Origin: Sequoia sempervirens
Taxonomy: Eukaryota > Streptophyta > Pinopsida > Cupressales > Cupressaceae
Length of the DNA: 64,000 nucleotides
Direction of reading: 5' to 3'
Assembly: GCA_007258455.2 (NCBI GenBank)
Contig: VDFB02262731.1
Location: 186,001 to 250,000, forward strand
Part shown: one piece after another, positions 35,440 through 47,548 of the stretch
How the letters are laid out: every line of letters begins with the position of its first letter
Position numbering within the stretch: the stretch's first letter is position 1
Program-made: the position numbers and the translations under genes
The notes under the pieces: generated by a model
The model's input: the letters and a program-made list of their open reading frames with translations, nothing else
Database searches by the model: none
What the model was told of the DNA's origin: nothing

Positions 35440-36710
35440 CTATCTATCATCATGCCGGGAAGGCTATCGATGGTCACTACCTGAAGGATACTGAACTAAT
35501 GGTCCACTTGCTGAACCACTCGGTGCAACCCCACTCCTATGAGAAAAGTTTGACTGTCGTTGGTGTCGAGGAACATCTCTATGGTAAAGTGTCTGGTGGT
35601 ATGTGGCCTTGACCATGGCCTATCCATAGAGGGTGGATGATACCACCTGTCCTTGTGTATGAGTTGAGATAGCCTGTAACTACTTCCTACAACCAGTCTC
35701 CTATGCAGGCTGAATGGTCAAATGATGGACTTATTATCACTCATAATTGTGCTCTCAACGATACCTATCGCACTCTGTAGTCAAGGCCTGAATCTATGCA
35801 TCACGGGGGTCTAGAACCTGTGGCTATTGTGGCCACTGCTGATGCTGATGTGGTGGTGTTGGTGGTGGTTCCTATTGAAGGGGTTGCACTAATGGAGGGT
35901 GCCCTGTAACCTCTCCTACCCTAGGCTACTGCCCCACACCAGGCTATTTCCTGACGCTTGGTTGCTGTCCATCCTACTAGTGCCTGTCTCCTGGAACTTA
36001 TCCGTCATGCCCATCATGGGGAGGTTGTTGTGGAGGTTGCTGTTGTATCTTGCTTCATCCCCTGACTCAAGCTCTGATCTGTCCCCCTGTTGGATCTATT
36101 AATCTCATTGGGGCATGCTATAAGAACCAAGCATCATAAGCGACTATAGTGCCTACATGATAAGGTCCCCCTGCGTATACCCATGGTCGTGGGATGAGCT
36201 ATTTGAAATAATCAATGACAACCTGAGGTGGGATCTGCTTCAAACCCAATTTTTTTCTCTAGCTATGTGTGCAAATATGGCTTGGTATCTAAGAGGGACT
36301 ACATCCTATACCTCCCTGAACTGAGGAACTACATCCTATACCTCCCCAATCAAGAAAATATCTCTCAACCATATGATGCTCATGACCAAGCATATATCTG
36401 GTCTGTCGTGCATAGAATAGCCGATCTCGATCGTCATACCACGGATGAGCTTGGATCCAAGGTCTCCATCTGAATACGATCATGCCATTTATGACCCGCC
36501 TCCAGTATGCAATCCCTGTAGCACCTGTATGGTGGAGGGTGCTAATGACTCCATATCTTTATACTACTGACTACTCCTCATCAATATTTGCATCTATTTT
36601 AGCTAATTGTGCATCAATCCTCTATTGGAGCATCTATCTTCAAGCTTGTTTCAACCAAGGGATTGAGAAAGGGCTGAAATTCCACATCAATTCAACACCA
36701 ATCCCCTAAT
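35440..36710 (-). pseudogene. Decayed plant-mobile-domain-like transposon protein
   Basis: The minus strand shows a broken frame with RVINGMIVFRWRPWIQ and RYMLGHEHHMVERYFLDWG near its 5' side, then a Pro/Gln-rich tail. The order Trp-rich block, charged block, then a His-Met-Val-Glu-Arg stretch before the end of a compact domain is reminiscent of the plant mobile domain (aminotransferase-like) found in transposons and MAIN-type genes. Many stops, mainly TAG and TAA, show that it is dead. The family call is tentative; it may also be the amino half of the same element as the protein at 31962-34791. Confidence 0.3.
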
Positions 36711-37380
36711 GGGATGAGGTTTGATGTATTAGTTAGGTTTCCTTTAAGAATTTTATTGATATTTGATGTTTTAATGGTTTCTTAGTTCATTATTTCAAGA
36801 ATTTTATTAGGAGCATGGCTTAATCAGCTAAATAATTGGTTTAATTGCATAATTCAATCATGTTTAGCTTAGTTCATGATCATGTTCACAGGACTCAATG
36901 AATTTTTTACATCTTAGATTTGGAAATTGCATTTACAATTTTCATTTATTATTGTTCAAGCATTTTCAACATTCTTGCATACTTGCATTTTCAATTAAAT
37001 TACCATAAATAGAGAAAAATTTGGAAAAGTATTCACTGTTAGACCTATTTGCACATACACATAAACCTTAAAACAACATAACAAATAGTCAAACTTTTAA
37101 TTTTAAAAAATCCTTCCTAGGACATAGGCGCCCTAGGTGCCATAGTCCTGCCCTTTTTGGTTCAGATTTATGTGGCAAATAATTCTTAGAATTCTTTGTC
37201 TAGATTTGTTGCCTGTTTTCTAGTCACTTGTTGCATAATAGTTTGAACTTTAGTAAAACCATCATATTATCATGATGGTTCAATGTTTTGGTAATATGTT
37301 AACCTCTTTGAAATCTTTGGTGGATGTTTCAAGTTGTGTGTTTGGTGATGACCCTAATTGAAATAAGAATATTCATGATC

Positions 37381-38110
37381 CTTCACCTCCAAATGCATGT
37401 CCTCATGATGTAGATATCTTGAGACAAGATGAGGGGAGCATGAATGAATTCATACATAATTCTTTGCGTAATTTTGAGAATAATGCAACCTTTTATCCTT
37501 CCATGAGATTGCCTAATCATCCATACCAACAACCAACACCACCTACCATACCACCACTTGAAATTTTTGCTCTCTTACATTCAAAAATTAATTCACAAGG
37601 AATATCTCAATGAAAGCTCATGGAACCACCTATTGATAACAACTACAAGGACTACATACCACCTAATACTCCTCCATCTTATGAGAATAAAGTCACAAAC
37701 ACACCCGTCAACTTGGAACAGTGCTATGGACAAGGCTTTAGGATCTTGAAAAAATAAGGATGTGACATAAAGAATGAACATGAAATCCACCCTCTCTTGG
37801 AACAAACACCATCAAAAGACACTAAAGGAGTAGGTTACCAAGATCCTCCACCTTTACATTAAACATTTGTTCCACTAGCCAAGAAATACAAAGTTCACGG
37901 TCCTATTAAGAAGTTACATTTCCTGCATCTTATATCCAAGACTAAATGGGCCTTAGACACACTTCTCAAACTAGGATCATTAACATTATCGCCCATCCAT
38001 GACCAAGGAGATTAGAAAGGAAAGAGTACAAATACATCTTACTGTGCATATCATAGAATAATTGGACACACTACTAATGAATGTCGTGCTTTAAAGAAAT
38101 TAAAATAATT
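37381..38110 (+). pseudogene. Ty3/Gypsy gag remnant with zinc knuckle
   Basis: Plus-strand fragments read as the end of a Gag protein. A Pro-rich linker at about 37500-37560 is followed, after frame changes and stops, by a block at 38040-38105 with the pattern Cys-x2-His-x4-His-x4-Cys and HTTNECRALKKL. That knuckle and its flanks are typical of the Gag end in plant Ty3/Gypsy elements of the Tat/Athila group. At least one TAA/TAG lies directly after it. The orientation agrees with the polypurine tract and LTR start at 40721-40738, so these are probably parts of one plus-strand element. Confidence 0.55.
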
Positions 38111-39879
38111 TGATCCTTATAAGGATCAATTTTAATGTATGATAGATTAAAATTCATTTTGTTTGCTCCTTGCCATGTGGTAGTTGTAGTATCACACTTG
38201 ATACTCATTACCATTCATGAGGGTATAAAATTAGCTTTATGTAATCATGTTTTATTTTGCAAGGAGCAACATATCATAATCCATTTGGATCACCTTTGTC
38301 CTTACACTTGGGGGGCAAGGGGTTAGATAGACTTGTGTTGGGCGCATTCCTTCTTGGGATCCCTTTATTTCTCCTTAAAATGTTAGTGTATCAAGTACTC
38401 TAACATTTTAAGGGGGGGCATTTAGTTCCCCGCTCATTGTTTGCACAGGAATGGTCCCCTTTTAGCGATGATAGCATACATCTCCTAGGAAGTATGACCT
38501 TGTCAACCAAATTTTGGCCTTGTTGATCTATGTGAGTGTCTCTTTGGTGGTGATATTGGGCTTGATGTCCTATAAGAGTGTGAAATTTCTTGGTGTATGA
38601 TGTTCCCCTTGGTGGTAATACTATGGCCAGTATTCCCTAAGGTGTGAGCCTTTTATTCCACGACTATTCCTCTCTTGGTGGTGATGTCACATGTAATGTC
38701 CCTCTTTGCTTGATGTTCATTTATGAAGGAAATTTCTAATCTTTTCATTCTTGGAGATTAGAAATAAATCAAAATATAAGGGAATAAGGGAAAAATTAAA
38801 TTAAGGCAAAAAAGCTATAGTTTGTTAATTTTATTTAATTATTCATAAAGGCGAGGCCACTTTAAATAATAACTTCTTTTGCTAGGCGATTCAACATGGT
38901 GGGAAATAAATCAAAATAAGCCTAAGTCTCTTATTCTCAAATAAGGGTGATTATTTGATATGGATAAGACTTCTGATTTTTCAAAATGGAAACAATCTCT
39001 CTTCAAGTAAATCAACTACTTTTTTTGTGAAGAAAGGATCAACAACTCAAGATATATAAAAAAAGATTGATTGGATGGGAAGAGCATTCAAAAAACTGCT
39101 TTGATTTTTATTCTCCAGTGAACTATGGAAGAATTTCTCACTAGGACGAAACCCCTGGCCCTGAGTTGATAGGGACAAAAACCCCATATTAGTGAATGGA
39201 AGTATTTGAGCCGTCTAAATTCTCTGTGCAAGTGTAAGGTGTGCAGTTTGGTGAAGGTGACTGGAATGATTGAAAGTAATCTGCATGCTTTTTGAAAGGA
39301 TGTGTTGCCTGTGTGGTTGAATTGCTACATTTAGTGAATAAAAGTGACCTGTTTCTCATGGATATGTGTACTAGCTAGGTATCACGTGGAGTTGAAGATT
39401 GTTTTTTGTGTGTAAGGAATTCCAATATCAAGGTGTGACTTCCAACAGTAATTCTGGGTGTATCTTCAACAGCTCAACACTTCATATCAACACTTATTCT
39501 AGGTTCTTTCTTGTTTATGAACCATTGTTGAACTTTTCACGCCTGATTATGATTTTCGAAACGATCCACCAGACCATTAAAATGTAATGAAAATTCTAAA
39601 AAGGCTTTGATTTTCTTTTATTTTTATTTTATGAAGTTTTTTCCCGTTCAAGCATTTCTCTGTGTGCAACTTTTGAAAATTAAACATCTATCAAACAATT
39701 TTTTTAACATAAACTCTTCATATTTTTGGAAAAGGATATTACATCATGTGTTATATTCCCCAAGGTGTGACCCTTGCATATATTGAGCAAAACCCCTTTG
39801 TTGTTTTTGTAAATCACCTTTTGTGGTGGTGTTGTTATAACACCCTTGGAAGTTTTGACCTTATCTTGTCATGATTTAT
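38111..39879 (+). other. Non-coding interior of the plus-strand element
   Basis: No polymerase or integrase motif found. A C(C/T)TAAGGTG-type motif recurs (for example at about 38636 and 39760), with more copies further on. A T-rich, gene-free stretch. Confidence 0.4.
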
Positions 39880-40020
39880 GCACTCCCTAAGGTGAGCTTT
39901 TTTTGTCCCCCATGACGTTAAAATTTATGGACCCCATGAGATGAGTTTAGTTCACTCCTCATGACGTTAAAATTTATGCACCCCCTAAGGTGAGTTTTAT
40001 GAGCTCCCTAAAGTGATATT
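39880..40020 (+). repeat. Imperfect repeats with CCCTAAGGTGAG and CATGACGTTAAAATTTATG
   Basis: CATGACGTTAAAATTTATG occurs at 39911 and 39960, 49 bases apart, between copies of CCCTAAGGTGAG. They are part of a wider series of similar motifs from 38.6 to 40 kb. Confidence 0.75.
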
Positions 40021-40149
40021 TGGGAGATAGTTCATGGATTCAACATAATAGAGCTTGTTGGGTCATGAACTTGAGCACCCCTTTTTTAACATGGCCACCT
40101 ATCATAATACAAATTTATTTCCAATGAAGCCATGTGTTTCATGAGTGTT

Positions 40150-40274
40150 TAGCATAACACACCTTGCTAGCCTTATGGGACCCATCATATTACATTAACA
40201 CCTAGCATAACATAGCTTGCTAACTAGTTGATCCATGTGGCTCATGAGTGATGTAGAATAACACAATTTGCTAG
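40150..40274 (+). repeat. Three spaced copies of a TAGCATAACACANCTTGCTAG motif
   Basis: Copies begin at 40150, 40203 and 40254, spaced 51-53 bases, with the flanking GTTTCATGAGTG/CTCATGAGTG also recurring. No coding frame is kept. Confidence 0.75.
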
Positions 40275-40720
40275 TCCTCATGAGAGCATCCTCTTGTTTA
40301 ACATTTATTTGATGCATGATATTTTGTATTTGAGATAATTTAAGATTGAGGTCTCTCTGCCTTGCCGAATTGAACCTTTTAGTACTAATCTTCTGTTTTG
40401 TTGTGTGTGTTTCATGTGTCTTCTTTGTGTTTGTGTTCATTTTGTTGTCAAGTTTATATGTTATGTTATGCCATTTGTTTTCATCATGTATGTTTCATGT
40501 TTTTCGACGTGTTAATTTGTGTATGTGGTCTTGTTGCATATCATACATGTGTGTTCCTTTGTGCTCATGTTGTTTTACCATGGGATCTTAGATCCTAGGG
40601 GCTTGAATACTCTCCCTTGATCCTTAGTCATCCTCTCTCTTCAATATTTGTATATTTGAACCACTCTTGACATATATTTATCTACTTTAGTGCAAGTTTG
40701 AGCGTAATTTCATACTCCCA

Positions 40721-41077
40721 CTAAAGTGGGGGCTAAATGTAGTGTCATAAATTATCACCCTTGACAATTTCACGCTATGTTTTTCTCCCATTTAAGTTAT
40801 TGGACCTAATTAAACACTTAATTTCTTAAATTATGCATTCCACAACTTATTTTAAATATTTTCTGATAATTTACAAGCATAGAACAAATTCTCTCATTTA
40901 ATACTTTATCCTTGACATTTTAATTTTTTAAAAATAGGGCCGGGACAATAGCGCTTAGGGCGCCCATGTCCCCCTATTTTGGTTCCAAATTTAGATATGT
41001 CGGCGTCAACATTTTATTATTTGAAATTCAAATGTCTAAAGTCAGCTGTTGGAATTTTATTTTTGGGAAATTAGAAT
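40721..41077 (+). mobile_element. Polypurine tract and start of the 3' LTR of a plus-strand element
   Basis: CTAAAGTGGGGGCTAAA is followed at 40738 by TGTAGTGTCATAA, an LTR-type start. The LTR is interrupted after 340 bases by the minus-strand element inserted at 41078; the rest should resume at 49715. The left LTR was not found with confidence; a stretch at about 37096-37170 shares a GGCGCCCTAGG-type motif with 40931-41010 and may be part of it. Confidence 0.45.
41073..41077. repeat. Left target duplication AGAAT
   Basis: AGAAT directly precedes the TG of the left LTR and recurs exactly after the right LTR at 49710-49714. Confidence 0.85.
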
Positions 41078-41287
41078 TGAAACCGAGAAAAATAGGGTTT
41101 ACCACCAAGGTGAAAGGATCAAGATGATAAACCACTAATTTTCACTATGAAACATTCAATTATGTGTGTGATAAGATGCCAATAACAATAAAAAACTAAC
41201 CCTAACTATTATAGCAACTATGAGGGGAGTTTTTAGAGCTTAAAATGATGTGTACCTTGCTGCAAGAAGCCTATTTTAGGGCACAAA

Positions 41288-41320
41288 GGACTCATTCACC
41301 TTTAGTGGCGAATGGGTCCC
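41288..41320. repeat. Hairpin 1, GGACTCATTCACC...GGCGAATGGGTCC
   Basis: Thirteen-base arms with two mismatches around a short loop. One of a series that recurs in both LTRs and once in the interior of the minus-strand element. Confidence 0.8.
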
Positions 41321-42115
41321 TGTTAGGGTTTTTGAAACTAAGATCTGGGTCATTTTCCTTGATGTTTGCACTCTTAGATTCTCAATTTTCAGCTCTCAAA
41401 AACCTATAACAAATTCCGTAGCTTTAATTCTTTGTTCTTGCACTATAAAGGTCAGTCTTGCAACTTGATAACTTTGACAATTTTGCTTCACACTTTTTTT
41501 CTACTTGATCTTCAACCTGTAAATCTTGGAAGTTGTCTTGGAGTATAAATCTACAATATAACATGTAGTGGCCATGAAGAATGTAGATCTTGATCTCAAA
41601 TAGGACGTATAACAATGTTTGCAAGTAGATCTTCAATGCTACATCCACTATCTTAGCTCAACAACATGTATGAATGCATTATTCCTTTGTCATAATGATA
41701 TGATCTTGAATTTCTGCAATAAGACCCTGATAATCTGTCTTGAAATTCCTTTGAAAATGCTCTTGTGAATGTACTCTTGAGTGCTCATGAAGATCTAGGA
41801 TGAAAAGTTATGTGAATTAACCCCTTATTTATACTAAATCAAGAGATTAACCCTAAAATTCAAACAATTCAAGCTGACACTAGATCTGGAAATGAATGTT
41901 ATTAAAATCCCACCAAAATCAAATTCAAAGGGGGTCCTCATTAAGGGGAGGACCATTAAGCTCCCTAGGGCAAATGGGTCTGGCATGAGTTTCGAGGACC
42001 ATGCCTTTAGGGATGAAAAGGAACATCAAAACCCATGTGAAATATCCAAAGAAAGGGAGGTCCTATAGAGGGAAGACCCATTAAGCCACCTAAGAACCAG
42101 ATAAGGGTCCTAGCA

Positions 42116-43117
42116 GGTGGTCCCCATAATGGTGGTTTACAATTTTTGTGGTTGGACATTTAAATTATTATTTTTAACTAAATCTTCACATTCGGGCACC
42201 TATAGTGACTAAGCGTGAGAATTTGAAGAAGATGGTGCAAACTAGAGTCTCATCAAATTTTGTCTATAGATTCTAAAATATTTTTTTTTTCAAAATTTTG
42301 GAATCAAATTGCCTCTTTTCCATCTCCCATGAAAGAATAGTTTTTTTTTCAAGAAACAAGCATTTTTTAAAAGTGGCCCTTTGCTTGTATAGCAGCATAA
42401 TTTTTTTTTTCCATGAAGGATAAAATTCTAATTCTTTCAAATTTAGATTTGCTTAACTATTATATCTAGTGCTTCCCACTTGGTTAGATAGTTTTTATTG
42501 ATCTTTTTTTCCTTAATTAGAAGTTTCAAAGTCAAACGAATTACAATTCAGACATGGGAAGTATGCTTGGTAACTTTTTTTTGTATATGTCAAAATTTAA
42601 TTTAATTTTTTTTTTTGTTGGATCAAGGACTTCAATATCTGAATTGCACTCATATTTTTTAATTTTTTTTTTTGATAATCTTCTATTTTTTTCCACATGT
42701 GAAGAACAAAGAAATTAATTTTCGATGAAAAACTTATGTTTAATAAAACTTAAAAAACAAATACATAACAAAACCAAAACATATTAAAATTATATTCATT
42801 GGATAGCTTGTTCTGAGGAATACCATAATCATTTGAAATGAATTTTAAATGAATTCATTTGATCCCCCAAAAGCTAAATCAAAAGTGATTTTTATCAGCA
42901 TTTTGATAGGTGTAAAGGAGATGCATTTATAGGTATGGTTTAAAACTAGCGAGGTTCTATCCAAGGGGTTTGATCTAAGGTGATTTGATCAAACCCTCTT
43001 CAATTGGAATCCTTAAAATGGAACTTTTTAAGGCTTAAATCATTATATTTTCTAAAAATATGTGATTTCAGCTAAAATCGTTCCTCTTAGGAATTGTAAA
43101 CCACTATTAGCTGACAC
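42116..43117. mobile_element. DNA transposon of about 1 kb in one LTR
   Basis: The left LTR contains about 1002 bases that are absent from the right LTR, where the uninterrupted sequence GTCCTAGCACC is found near 49344-49354. CCTAGCA stands on both sides (42109-42115 and 43118-43124), an eighth base differing by one transition. The ends are imperfect inverted repeats beginning GGTG and sharing TGGTTTACAATT. No transposase frame is visible. An 8-base-class duplication points to a non-autonomous hAT-like element, but the terminal bases do not prove a superfamily. Confidence 0.7.
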
Positions 43118-43483
43118 CCTAGCACCAATTTCTAGGACCATGATTTTTCCAAATTATATGTTTTACAATTTGAATTATGGATATCAGGATGGATCCTCAT
43201 AAGGTGTCATAAATAAGGCTTAAATTTGAATTAAAGGGGAAAATTAACTCTAATTAATCACAATTAATTAAGAGGACCCTAGATAAGTGTGAAAGAGTGT
43301 TACAACACTTTACACCACCTAAATAAGGTACAAATTAAGTACAATTTTATTAAAAAGGGGCCCAAGATCAATGTGAATGTGTTACAACACATTACAACAT
43401 TAGACCTAGGAAAAATTAGGTTAATTTAATGACAGTGGTTTCTAGATCAAGTAAGGAAAAGTGATACTTTTTCCATTACTACA

Positions 43484-43500
43484 TTTTTCCCCCACTTTAG
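43484..43500 (-). other. Polypurine tract of the minus-strand element
   Basis: TTTTTCCCCCACTTTAG on the plus strand reads CTAAAGTGGGGGAAAAA on the minus strand, directly before the LTR start TGTAGTAATGG. It is nearly the same as the tract of the plus-strand element at 40721. Confidence 0.8.
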
Positions 43501-44821
43501 TGAGAGGATGACCCCATGTCAAACTCACACTAAAGTAGACATCAAGACACTTAATTATGTAGCAATAACAAAGATACATAATCATACCCTGTCAAAGGCC
43601 AAGAAAAACAAAGAAAAATAAAAGGATCAAGTATAACCATTCCAACACAATGTGGAACAAGGCTGTTTTTTCATAACATATGCTGCTCACTTTGGGGTAG
43701 TGGAACCTTAGTATGTCCACTAGGTAAGTTATCCCAAAATATGTATATGCTCACTCTGGGGTAGTGGAACCTCAGTCTATTCACTAGGAGAGTTATCCCA
43801 ATGAGGTGGCAAATGAGAGAATCATATTAGTCTCTCATACCATATTGAAGTTATCCTCCTGACAACTTCGATAAGGCACCACAATGTAATGCTTTTTGTA
43901 TGCTTTTGAATGTCATGTATATAAGTTTTTGTTAAAGGGGATTTTTCTTTATTCATGTCAGGTCTTCTTCTTAGGGAGCATTATGCCTAATGTATCCAAG
44001 AGAGGACAAGTCAAAGATATCAGATCACCACTTATGAGATGCCTCGTTCGCATCATGCCACGAAGGGAGATCGTATGCTTAGAAATATCGTACTCTTGGA
44101 GGACATCAAACTCAATGACACCACCAAGAAAAGGACATGTCACAAGAAAAAATAAAATCACGCCATGGAATATGTCGAAAGATGTCATCGATGTATGCCC
44201 CCACTTTAAAGCGGTTGCTAACACCATTACTACGAGCAATTGCTTTAAAGTAGCCAATGTTTTGTTCTAAGACATGAGAGCTTTCCCCAGAAATCCTATG
44301 CCAATTCATATGTTTTGAAATAAAGCTAGGTCATGAAATAGGAAGGAAGGGTTGCCCCCAAAAATACAATACTAAAGATAACCCAGTACACCACATGTGA
44401 GCCAACTTAAGGCATGTCGGTCACATCCCAAGCTTGCTCTTACATATATATGGAAGGTAGCAACTAGCCAAAAGAGACAATCGACAAGTGACATATGAGG
44501 ACAAAGATAAAGACTAGCATAAGGCATCCACCTTTGTATAAAGTGTCCCATTTTGGTGCAAAATGGGACTACTACCTAACCCCTTGCCCCCATTGAGTGC
44601 AGGACAAGAGTGAATCGAGATGATTGGTGAGAAACATGAAAATTAGTATCAATTAGAGGAACGAGGTACTTCAACACAAGGAAGAGCACCAAACTCCTTA
44701 AGATGTTGAATTTTGTTACTCAAAGCCTTACATTCCTTAGTAGAATGATCATGAACTCTATTATATGCACAAAATTAAATCTTGCAATAAAATTTCTTTC
44801 TTGTTCTTGGAGGGAGGGATA
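43501..44821 (-). other. 3' interior of the minus-strand element
   Basis: This region should hold polymerase and integrase in a complete element. Both strands show only short frames, none with a reverse transcriptase or integrase motif. An inserted or replaced segment, or deep decay, would both fit. Confidence 0.45.
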
Positions 44822-45112
44822 TCAAGTTATCTTGGAGGAGTCTCGAAAAGATACCCTCTTGATCAATAGTAGAATTCTTTTATTTTGCGACAAAGATATC
44901 CCTTGCTTAGTACAAGGTGTCATACTTACACAAGACTCTTTAGATTGCGAGATTTTGTACTCTCCTTTATAGGAGGGTGTAAAATCTAGCGAATTCAAAT
45001 CATTAGTGTTTTGTGTGATGAAATTGATATTAAGCGATGATTTCTCTCTTTCTTTTGTTTCTTTTGAAGGACAATAACCAAGACCACTAGTGTCTATCAT
45101 TTCAAGATGCAC
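44822..45112 (-). pseudogene. Diverged partial repeat of the protease-to-G-patch tail
   Basis: The frame contains GLGYCPSKE and SLDFTPSYKGEYKIS, which echo GLGYYPLIE and SLDFTPTFMGKYKI of the frames at 45149-45379 and 45309-46013. The order suggests an internal duplication of the linker and G-patch end. It ends at a stop and has no catalytic residues. Confidence 0.5.
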
Positions 45113-45148
45113 TAATGTTAAAGTTGGTTTAGGAGAATTATCTTTTAT

Positions 45149-45379
45149 TTAAATGTTGTTGATATTAAGTGAAGGTTTTTTTATTTCTATCAAAGGATAA
45201 TAACCAAGACCATTAGTTGTTTCTTGCGTGTTAGGTTCTATAGGGACACATATACCTTGTTCTCTAGCACCACATCCTTTTCCACTATAACCAAGTTGTC
45301 TCATAAGTTCATAACCTCTTCCATAAAGCTTTTTGCATTTCATTAGGATTTGGTATTTGTTCATAATTTTCTTCATCAA
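45149..45379 (-). pseudogene. G-patch domain of the minus-strand element
   Basis: The frame contains YELMRQLGYSGKGCGAREQG then IEPNTQETTNGLGY, the spaced glycines and hydrophobic residues of a G-patch. G-patches bind RNA helicases or RNA and are known after the protease of some retroelements. It overlaps the end of the protease frame in a different frame (at about 45309-45379), so a one-base frameshift separates the two; ribosomal frameshifting or decay are both possible. The frame ends at a stop after KKPSLNINNI. Confidence 0.65.
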
Positions 45380-46013
45380 AGTTTGTTGTGTAATTTGCTT
45401 CTTCTAAAGTGGTTGAGGTGGATACTTTTGAATTTTGTGTCGACATTACCACTTTTTCTTTTCCCTTTTTAAATTTTTTGTTTATGATCTTATATTTTCC
45501 CATGAATGTTGGTGTGAAATCTAAGGAACCCCAATCATCTTCTAAAAATTTAGTGACTTCCTCAATTTTCTTCTCGTGTTCTGCTTCCTTTGTGATTTTC
45601 ACTTTTGTTTCTTGTTCCAATAATTCCAAAGGATCTCGTCCTTCTCTCTTAGCAATGAAACAACTTTCAGGTTGAGGATCGGCCTTAAGTGTGTAAACTT
45701 TGTTGTTATAGACATACTTCATTACACGGTGCAAAGTAGAAGGCACTCCATTCATTTCATGAATCCAAGGTCTTCCTAAGAGGAGATTGTAAGAAAGATC
45801 ATCGGGCATAACATGGACTGAAGTTTGTAATGTGACTTTTCCAACTTTAATAGGTAATGTGATGACTCTGACCGATTGTTTTCCTATATTATCAAATCCA
45901 CAGATAGATAAAGAATCAGGTTTAATATCGCTTTTACTCATTTTGATATTCTCCAAAAATCTCACGCTACACACATTAAGAGCTGAACCATTGTCAACAA
46001 GGGTTTGTTTCAT
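45309..46013 (-). pseudogene. Retropepsin (aspartic protease) of the minus-strand element
   Basis: The 234-residue frame begins with the catalytic block TLVDNGSALNVC (Asp7, Gly9) and has LLLGRPWIHEMNGVPSTLH at about residues 77-95, the Gly-Arg-Pro-Trp-Ile block of plant Ty3/Gypsy proteases of the Tat/Athila type. A Lys/Glu-rich linker and SLDFTPTFMGKYKI follow. The upstream part of the polyprotein continues in frame into ITFRQDELPSLEI but is interrupted by a TAG and a TGA, so the Met at the start of this frame is not the native start. The 3' end runs out of frame before the G-patch. The copy is dead. Confidence 0.8.
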
Positions 46014-46503
46014 CCCGATTCAGTTAATATAGACTATTATGTTCAAAGCTTCATGTCTCTTCTAAATTTCTAAGGAAGGTAACTCATCTTGACGGAAAGT
46101 AATTTCTAAGTTGGTTGGAGTTATAGCTTGAATTTGGGCTACCACATCATTTGATTGCACATTAGGAATGGTAGGAACTTGTTGTAAAGCACTTTGAAGC
46201 ATGCTATGAGAAATCGGTGATGCTTGCATAAGTTCCCATAAGGATATCTTAGCAGGAGTATTTTTAAGTTGTTCAATAGGATCATACTCCTTTCCATTTT
46301 TCTAAAGGAAAGCAAGGAGGATAAGGTAAGATAGGGTTAGGCAATGAGAGAGATGTTTGAGTTATTTTTCTTGGTCACAGATTATTCCTAGTGTTATATG
46401 TATGAGCAACGGTGTCATAATTTGGTTTCTGCGAAACATTATTCTTAGGTGGTTTGAGGATAAGGACGGGTTTGTTTTGATTTTGTGGTTAGTGTGAGGG
46501 TGG

Positions 46504-47548
46504 TTAAATAATTAGAGGATTCTTAGGATGTCCCATAGGGTATGTAGGAGGTCTGATAATCAATGGGGATTTAATAGACACTTGCGCATTCATAACCTCA
46601 ACGATTTCGGTTTGATGTCTTTCTAATGAAGGGGAGTCTAGTGTCATATTTTCACCATCACCTAATGAAACCATATCATTATCGTTAATGTTGTTATTTT
46701 CTTGCACCATGATATCCTCCCTAGTAGGAGAGTTTTAGGAGAACTGCAAACCAGATGTTCATGACACTCCAAGGTTGGTTCTTCTAAAATGACTTCATCG
46801 CTAGTAGGGGAATGATCAATGGTTGGATCTTCTTGTTCAATAAGGGTTTCCCTAGGGGAATAGGGATAACTAAGATTCTCACAACTTTCATTGATTGTAT
46901 TTTCTAACCTCAAAGTATCTTCTTCACAACTAGGAGAGATACTAGGAGAAGAACAAATGTGATTGGCAAGATTATCAATAATTTCATTTCTTTGTTCCAT
47001 AATGTCTTCCAAAATAGGATAGGTAGGGGAAGAAAATAAAGAGGGTTGTCATAGATCTTAAAGGTTCGATCATCTAAGACCAACCTATTGTCCTCAATTA
47101 CAATATGATTGTCATGATTCCTTACAACTACATCCTCTTTCACTAAAATATTCTTGCAAGCAAGAGATGAATGGAGATTAGGTAAGGTGATGTTTAGAAA
47201 TGTGTCTATGATATCATTCTCTTGTGCTATAATATCTTCCAATGTAGGAGAGTTTATAGAAGAGGAGCTTTCAACATTGTCATGATTCTCAATGAGTGCA
47301 TCTTCTAACACCAAAATACGTTCGCCACATGTAGGAGAGGTTTTAGGAGAAGAGAAACTATGGTTATCATGATTGTCTACGCTTTCATCTTCTTCTATCA
47401 CACCATTCCCACAAATAGGAGAGATAAGAGGGGGTGTGGGTTTAAGGAAAGCGTCAATATTTTCACTCTCTTGCATTAAGAGACTCATAACTAGGAAATG
47501 TATTGAATGAATGACTAACATGCTTATTGATGAAATTTTTCTTTGCAA
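46504..47548 (-). pseudogene. Acidic repeat-rich protein at the 5' end of the minus-strand element
   Basis: Three overlapping minus-strand frames (46910-47548, 46662-47012, 46504-46710) form one broken protein. It consists of diverged repeats of about 35-40 residues in which a Ser-Ser-Pro/Ser-Pro-Thr group is followed by Glu-x-Ile, an acidic stretch and NHDN-like residues (VDNHDNHSFSSPKTSPTCGE, then IENHDNVESSSS, then NSPTLEDIIAQEN). This is upstream of the protease, where Gag would lie, but no capsid or zinc knuckle is recognisable. It may be a Gag replaced by a repeat protein, or the variable amino region of one. Confidence 0.5.

Larger units (their letters stand above)
41078..43483 (-). 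repeat. 3' LTR of the minus-strand element (left copy)
   Basis: Pairs with 48300-49709. Longer by about 1 kb because of the DNA transposon at 42116-43117. Contains hairpins of the GGACCCATTCGCC type, here partly degraded. Confidence 0.85.
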
